NCBI RefSeq assembly: GCF_020520425.1
Contig: NC_079492.1
Span: forward strand, 1,736,001-1,800,000
Length of the DNA: 64,000 nucleotides
Source: Spinacia oleracea
Lineage: Eukaryota; Streptophyta; Magnoliopsida; Caryophyllales; Amaranthaceae
Reading direction: 5' to 3'
Part shown: positions 60,476 through 64,000 of the stretch, piece by piece
Layout: every line of letters starts with the position of its first letter
Position numbering within the stretch: position 1 is the first letter of the stretch
Made by a program: the position numbers and the translations under genes
Notes under the pieces: model-generated
The model's database searches: none
What the model was told of the DNA's origin: nothing
What the model saw: the letters and a program-made list of their open reading frames with translations, nothing else

Positions 60476-63400
60476 AGCATTTTAGCGAGCCATTATAATT
60501 ATAACGGTATAACCGAAAGTCAAATTAGTGAATCTTTGACTCCGTCAGAGCTGTTTCCAACTTTCGTTAGAACCCTTAAATAGAAAGCATGGAATTGGTT
60601 TGATTTTAGTTTTTGGTGACTTAAATTTTGTCTAAAGAACATTGATGGATAGAGATGAACATAACCCAGTTTATCAAAAAAAAATTCAGTTCAGTGGACA
60701 AAAAAAGAAGGAATATTTGGAATTACACCACCATGTTCGGAATTACATTTCTAAAAAAAGCCCCAATGTTTCAACAAGAAATTAGGTAATCTTCAACCCC
60801 AATTAACAGATCTAGGGTTTGAAAATTGCAAAAAAATATAAAAAATTAAATTGAATTGCTTCTTCCTCTTCCTTTTAGCCCGCCGTGTCCGACTGACCGT
60901 ACAAGGACCCGGTCTTCTTCTTGGGTAGTTAGATACTAATATGAAAAACTTCATTTTGTAACAGAAAGAGTAACAATTTCTGTAAAACGGCCATATAGTT
61001 GTGTTCAAGTATCTTCTGCAGATATATTTTTGTGCTTCCTTTCTCTGGAATCTGGATATCCAAGTTCCAGGAGAATATGTCTCTTGGGACTTTTTTCTAT
61101 TACTTTAAACCAAGACACGGAGTTATATCAAAAGTTCTGGTGCGGCCGTGCGGAGAATAAGAACTAAAACCTCTATTTTGCTGATAATGATACTCCTTAG
61201 TAGCCCTGGAAAAGGGGGAGGGATTTGTTGCTGTGAACATGATGTTTGGTGCATCATGGATGGGTGGGATGGGAACTCTAGTTGCAGAACTAGCAGAACT
61301 GCAGAAGTAATCATACGTTGTGACTGTTTAACATATGTGAATGATCAGCTATATGTCTCTATTTTTTGGAGTGATTTAACAGCTAGTGTTTTTGAGTAGT
61401 ATGGAAAGAAGCTGAAAAAATAAATCAAGGAAGGGAACATTAAGCATGAAATCCCACTGTGTAAAGGTCGAGCGAAAGTGTGAGATAACTCAGAGGAGGC
61501 GGGTAAAAGTTTATTAAACTATGCTAACTTCCAAAGTTGACTTTTAAACTAGGCAGACCTTGAAATTTTATCGAAAGTTGATGTATTTTTTGTTTTACCT
61601 TTCAGTCATTCAAGGAAAGTAGTACTGACATTACTGATATACAGGCTTTCTTCAACAAGTATATTGCATAGAGTAGCTCTGTTCATGCTCTTGATACTCT
61701 TTATCTTGTAATCTTTCTACCTGACATTGCATGATAGATTGTAGGTACTGTACTCTGAAGGTTTACATAATTCTTGGTATTATTCAATGAAAGGAATTCT
61801 TACCTTAGTACAATTATTTTGAATGGGATAAAAACATTCTGACGAGGTGCAACACCAAGTCACCAAGTAGAAAGTGCCTCCACATACCTTGAAGTTTGAG
61901 CTAGATTTTGTTTCCTTGTAAACAATATATCTTTTGTGTTTTTTTTTATTATCTAAAAAGGAAATATTTTTACATTTTGCAGGTTATAGAGTTTGTCAAG
62001 AAACATGTTGGTACATATACACACCCCTTCTTGCAGGAAACTCACTTTATACAGATTTTATATTCCTCAAGGTATTTTGATATTGTACATTTGTAACTAC
62101 ATGCCTGTTGTTCTGTTTCTTTAAGGAATTGATATGAATCATACTGTTATTTTCATCAATGTTTCTTTTACCATCGGCTATTTTTGACAATCATAGTTAA
62201 GCATGTGTACCCTTTTTCATATCTGTCTTTCTCAATATTGTCGATCTACAGTGGTAATGTTTTAGACTGTAGAGCATGTACCTATATGTCCACTGATTAT
62301 TATTGATAGTAACACAGGGTTATTTCTGTGGATTTTATGGCTTAAATTTCCCTATCTAACAAGGAAAGAGATTTCAGTAAGAGGAGAATTGAGCCTAGAT
62401 GTGAAAACCTCAAAATGAAACAAAATCTGTGCAAAACCAACTGTCATAACAATTTGTTGAATGTCTGAAAGGTAGATGCTGGATATGGAAAGTATGTTTG
62501 GAACCTTTTGTTCTTGTTGACAAATGGCTCATCCCACTGGTTGACTAAAGGTGATGGACTTACTGGACGAACCCAGTTTTTACCGCAAAGCTCAAAGCGC
62601 TAATTCCAAATATTCTAGGAAAGGGACACAAAGCTAGGGTATTGAGATTTTTTAAGGCTCAATTGCTGCTGAAGGTTGTAAATAGTTTTCTGTTGGTATA
62701 GACATTTACCTTGAAGTGAACCATTCCTTTCCAATAAGTAATTAAGGGAGTCAAGTGTAGAATGCTGGATGTAAACTAACTGGATGTGGCGAACCTGTTT
62801 CTCAACAATCCTAATTCTCTTGTAGAGTTGTAGTAGGCAAAGGAAGTAATAGGCACGCCAAAAGTTTGGTGGAGAGAACTGTCTCTTTCTTTCCCACTTT
62901 CCTGATGATCAAGGATAATAAGTACCGAAAACTGAATATCCTCAATCAAAAGTTTGATGGAGAGAACTGTCTCTTTCTTTCCCACTTTCCTGATGATCGA
63001 GTATAATAAGTTCCGAAAACTGAATATCCTCAAAGTCAAGGTTTGTCTTCTCAATTCCAGATCCACCTTGTACTTCGACAAAAGGAAGTGAAGAACATAG
63101 GAAATGCATGTGGATAAACTTTCCTGGACTCACAAAAGGGACTTTAGCTGCGCCTTATTGTTAAGACCATACTTGTTCAGTTTTTTTTTTTTTGGCGTCA
63201 TGAAATAGACTTGTGGGCCATTTTTTCTTGACATGGATATTGTCCCCTCAATAAATGGATTGGTTTTTGTTATGCCAATGCCTAAAGGTGATGATAGAAT
63301 GTATGATGCAACTCCTATGCTGGTCATTCCATCTTAAGTACTATCTTTTCTTTATAGAGTGAAAGAGGATCAAAAGAGGATCCTTTTGGCTGTGGGAAAA

Positions 63401-63523
63401 ATTATAGGAAGAGAACATGAAGAGGATCTAGATAGTGGGAACTGGGGTATAAGAAAGAGAGAGTGTGGTGTCAGAAGGAGGAGAGAAGTGAGAGAAAGTC
63501 ATAGGATGAGGATGTTGTTTATG
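60476..63523. other. Region without a recognised gene
   Basis: Open frames here are short. Two exon-like stretches with splice-like borders (61607-61670, FKESSTDITDIQAFFNKYIA; and 61982-62070, VIEFVKKHVGTYTHPFLQE) could be relics of a host gene I do not recognise. The end of a short frame at 60467-60583 is also unassigned. An 88-bp tandem duplication is at 62860-63034. A T-run at 63181-63193 may mark a retroposon end, and 63360-63500 is rich in GA. Confidence 0.4.
62860..63034 (+). repeat. 88-bp tandem duplication
   Basis: AAAAGTTTGGTGGAGAGAAC starts at 62860 and AAAAGTTTGATGGAGAGAAC at 62948. Both copies run to GAATATCCTCAA with only a few substitutions. No function is apparent. Confidence 0.9.
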
Positions 63524-64000
63524 GTGATCTAAGCCCTTTCCTCTTCGCAACAGTTTTAGACGAAGTAACAAGGTCTATCCAAGATGAGGTACTGACAGTA
63601 CTGTTGTGTTTGCTGTTTGAGGGTGATATCAATTGGTGGATGAGTTAATGCTAAGTCAGAGCGATGGAGAAAAAACGTAGAATGTAGGGGGTTTAGGCTT
63701 AGTGGAGTATAACACATTGCATGGAGTGCCGTACTAGCATTGGGAGGAGGCCAGGTGATGTTATGACTTTGAACGGTAAGTAGTTACCTGTTAGTGGACG
63801 TTTCAAGTACCTCTGATCGATTCTATGGAGAAATGGGGACATCGGTTAGGATGTAACTCATAAAATAAAGTCTAGGTGGCTAAAATGGAGAGAGGTCACT
63901 TAAGATCGTAGTGTACCTTTAAGGTTAAAAGGAATTTCTATAGGATGCCAATTCAACCGACATTATTATATAGATTAGAATGTTTGGTGTTTAGGAAGGA
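63524..64000 (+). mobile_element. Second RTE-type LINE copy, cut by the window edge
   Basis: One frame reads LSPFLFATVLDEVTRSIQDE, the RT segment just before the catalytic block, which is decayed (CLLFEGDINWW where LFADD is expected). From about 63846 it matches the RTE copy at 59471 onward (TTAGGATGTARCTCATA) and, without the solo LTR, continues into CTTTAAGGTTAAAAGGAATT. It runs past 64000. Confidence 0.8.

Noticed and set aside
60371-60583. 70-aa frame as a host gene
   Set aside because: Its first part is the RTE tail. The rest (SILASHYNYNGITESQ) is not recognised and has no start or splice support.
61148-61399. 83-aa frame, Gly/Cys-rich
   Set aside because: No recognisable motif, no splice support and low-complexity content; left as unassigned.

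Overview
This is a plant nuclear genome window. It holds spliced genes with GT-AG introns, a cytosolic ribosomal protein gene with plant promoter motifs, plant-type Ty1/copia, Ty3/gypsy, L1 and RTE elements, and Stowaway and Tourist MITEs. It is a eudicot. The gypsy element resembles the Retand type (Tat lineage with an amplified internal tandem repeat, known from Silene) and the intergenic DNA is rich in CTCCCTCCGT Stowaways, so Caryophyllales is my guess, but that is inference.

Layout. (1) 1-22933: one Tat/Retand-like Ty3/gypsy retrotransposon, cut on the left by the window edge. In order it has LTR end, primer-binding site, gag-pro, RT-RNaseH-archaeal-type RNaseH, integrase, seven 159-bp tandem repeats, an antisense spliced gene, a 28-30-bp repeat array built on the polypurine-tract core, two hairpin-PPT modules and the 515-bp right LTR. 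Gag-pol has one stop codon and two frameshifts. A young Ty1/copia element (about 8340-18846; near-identical 1414-bp LTRs, uninterrupted 1328-codon gag-pol) sits inside the antisense gene and splits it. (2) 22934-33560: an OSCA/CSC1 hyperosmolality-gated cation channel gene, + strand, 11 coding exons (765 aa) plus a probable 5'UTR intron; its introns hold at least six transposon pieces. (3) 33561-35300: intergenic, with an L1 fragment. (4) 35540-37985: 60S ribosomal protein eL15 gene, 4 exons, 204 aa, with site II motifs and a telo-box upstream. (5) 37986-43240: intergenic, two well-preserved Stowaway MITEs and decayed relatives. (6) 43240-48401: a JmjC (KDM3/JMJ25 class) histone demethylase gene, 12 coding exons, 849 aa, catalytic His-x-Asp...His present. 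(7) 48402-64000: gene-poor and repeat-rich. It holds a SINE-like unit, a 381-bp tandem duplication, a two-exon relic of an organellar-type leucyl-tRNA synthetase gene, an L1 RNase H tail, a TRIM-like mini-retrotransposon fused to a decayed copia pol, a 3.0-kb 5'-truncated L1 with a perfect 13-bp target duplication, an RTE LINE split by a solo LTR with its own 5-bp duplication, and a second RTE copy running off the right edge.

The three intact host genes (mechanosensitive/osmotic channel, ribosomal protein, chromatin demethylase) are unrelated in function and each has its own promoter. The chief biological interest lies in the nested gypsy/copia complex: the antisense spliced gene, the two unrelated repeat arrays and the duplicated PPT modules. 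Exon coordinates were derived by hand from splice sites and conserved protein sequence, without transcript data.
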